Positions 31,715 to 31,885 of a DNA stretch of 31,885 nt are shown one piece after another. Below the pieces are notes generated by a model. The model worked only from the letters and a program-made list of their open reading frames with translations. It was not told where the DNA came from and did not search any database. Each line of letters begins with the position of its first letter. Position 1 is the stretch's first letter. The stretch is taken from the NCBI GenBank assembly GCA_015491615.1, contig WFVN01000134.1, forward strand, positions 1-31,885, read 5' to 3'. The stretch comes from Gammaproteobacteria bacterium. GTDB lineage: Bacteria; Pseudomonadota; Gammaproteobacteria; S012-40. The translations under genes were made by a program, and so were the position numbers.

Positions 31715-31885
31715 CTACGTATTCGCGCCGGCCTCGTCCCGGCGCGTTTCGTCGAAACCGGCCTCCAGGGCGATGCGCACCAGCTCGGGGAGAGAGCGGG
31801 CGCCCAGCTTCTCCAGCACGCGGGCGCGGTGGACCTCGACGGTGCGTGGGCTGATGCCCAGCTCGGCGGCGATGATCTTGTTGGG
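31715..31885 (-). CDS. LuxR/FixJ-type regulator, C-terminal part only
   Basis: The last 56 codons and a TAG stop are in the window; the start lies beyond the right edge. The visible part is the second half of a LuxR helix-turn-helix: NKIIAAELGISPRTVEVHRA, then RVLEKLGARSLPELVRIALE. The TVEVHRARVLEKLGARS pattern is the FixJ-type response-regulator form, so a receiver domain is expected upstream. It points the same way as rpoS and could be paired with a kinase outside the window. Confidence 0.85.
   Translation of the reverse strand, partial: PNKIIAAELGISPRTVEVHRARVLEKLGARSLPELVRIALEAGFDETRRDEAGANT

Overview
The window is GC-rich, gene-dense chromosomal DNA. It most likely comes from a gammaproteobacterium that makes exosortase/PEP-CTERM-type exopolysaccharide, possibly a sulfur-oxidising or other environmental lineage. 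Support comes from argC, erpA, a bactofilin, a recognisable RpoS, a cytochrome c4-like protein and the PrsT/PrsR/XrtA-type sugar transferase set. The species cannot be named from this sequence. I see no tRNA, rRNA, CRISPR array, IS element or prophage.

Layout. (1) 2-4814: a hybrid sensor kinase cut by the window edge, convergent queA, then a coupled pair of unknown membrane proteins. (2) 4986-10573: erpA and a bactofilin, an SH3/coiled-coil anchor protein, a periplasmic L,D-transpeptidase, an MpaA-like zinc peptidase, a coiled-coil membrane protein (DUF6776-like) and argC. Most of this block points to peptidoglycan and cell shape. (3) 10651-11554: a small locus with two paralogous 25-residue single-span peptides, both beginning MELAW. 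They flank a secreted protein of unknown function, and each has a good promoter and Shine-Dalgarno; the distal one ends in a strong terminator. (4) 11693-14092: a VWA protein with a membrane-anchored J-domain protein, and a Bax inhibitor-1/YccA family protein. (5) 14120-17606: a tightly overlapping operon of an SGNH hydrolase, a carbamoyltransferase fused to an SxtJ-like membrane domain, and a 50-residue SxtK/DUF5989-like protein. (6) 17699-24451: a diheme cytochrome c, then prsT, prsR, the sugar transferase and a stand-alone cyclic-nucleotide-binding protein, all on the minus strand. (7) 24767-28416: divergent genes for UDP-uronic acid precursors (ugd, a TviB/WbpO-type dehydrogenase, a UDP-glucuronate 4-epimerase). 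(8) 28423-31885: a geranylgeranyl-reductase-family flavoprotein, a PAS kinase that lacks its phosphoacceptor histidine, rpoS, and the end of a LuxR-type regulator.

How it fits together: regions 5-7 look like part of a surface-polysaccharide locus. Ugd, the epimerase and the second dehydrogenase would supply UDP-uronic acids. The polyprenyl-phosphate sugar transferase would start chains, PrsR (sigma-54 dependent) would regulate and PrsT would act in the envelope. The carbamoyltransferase cassette could decorate a surface glycan or small molecule. The least explained parts are the MELAW micropeptide locus and the carbamoyltransferase-SxtJ fusion cassette.
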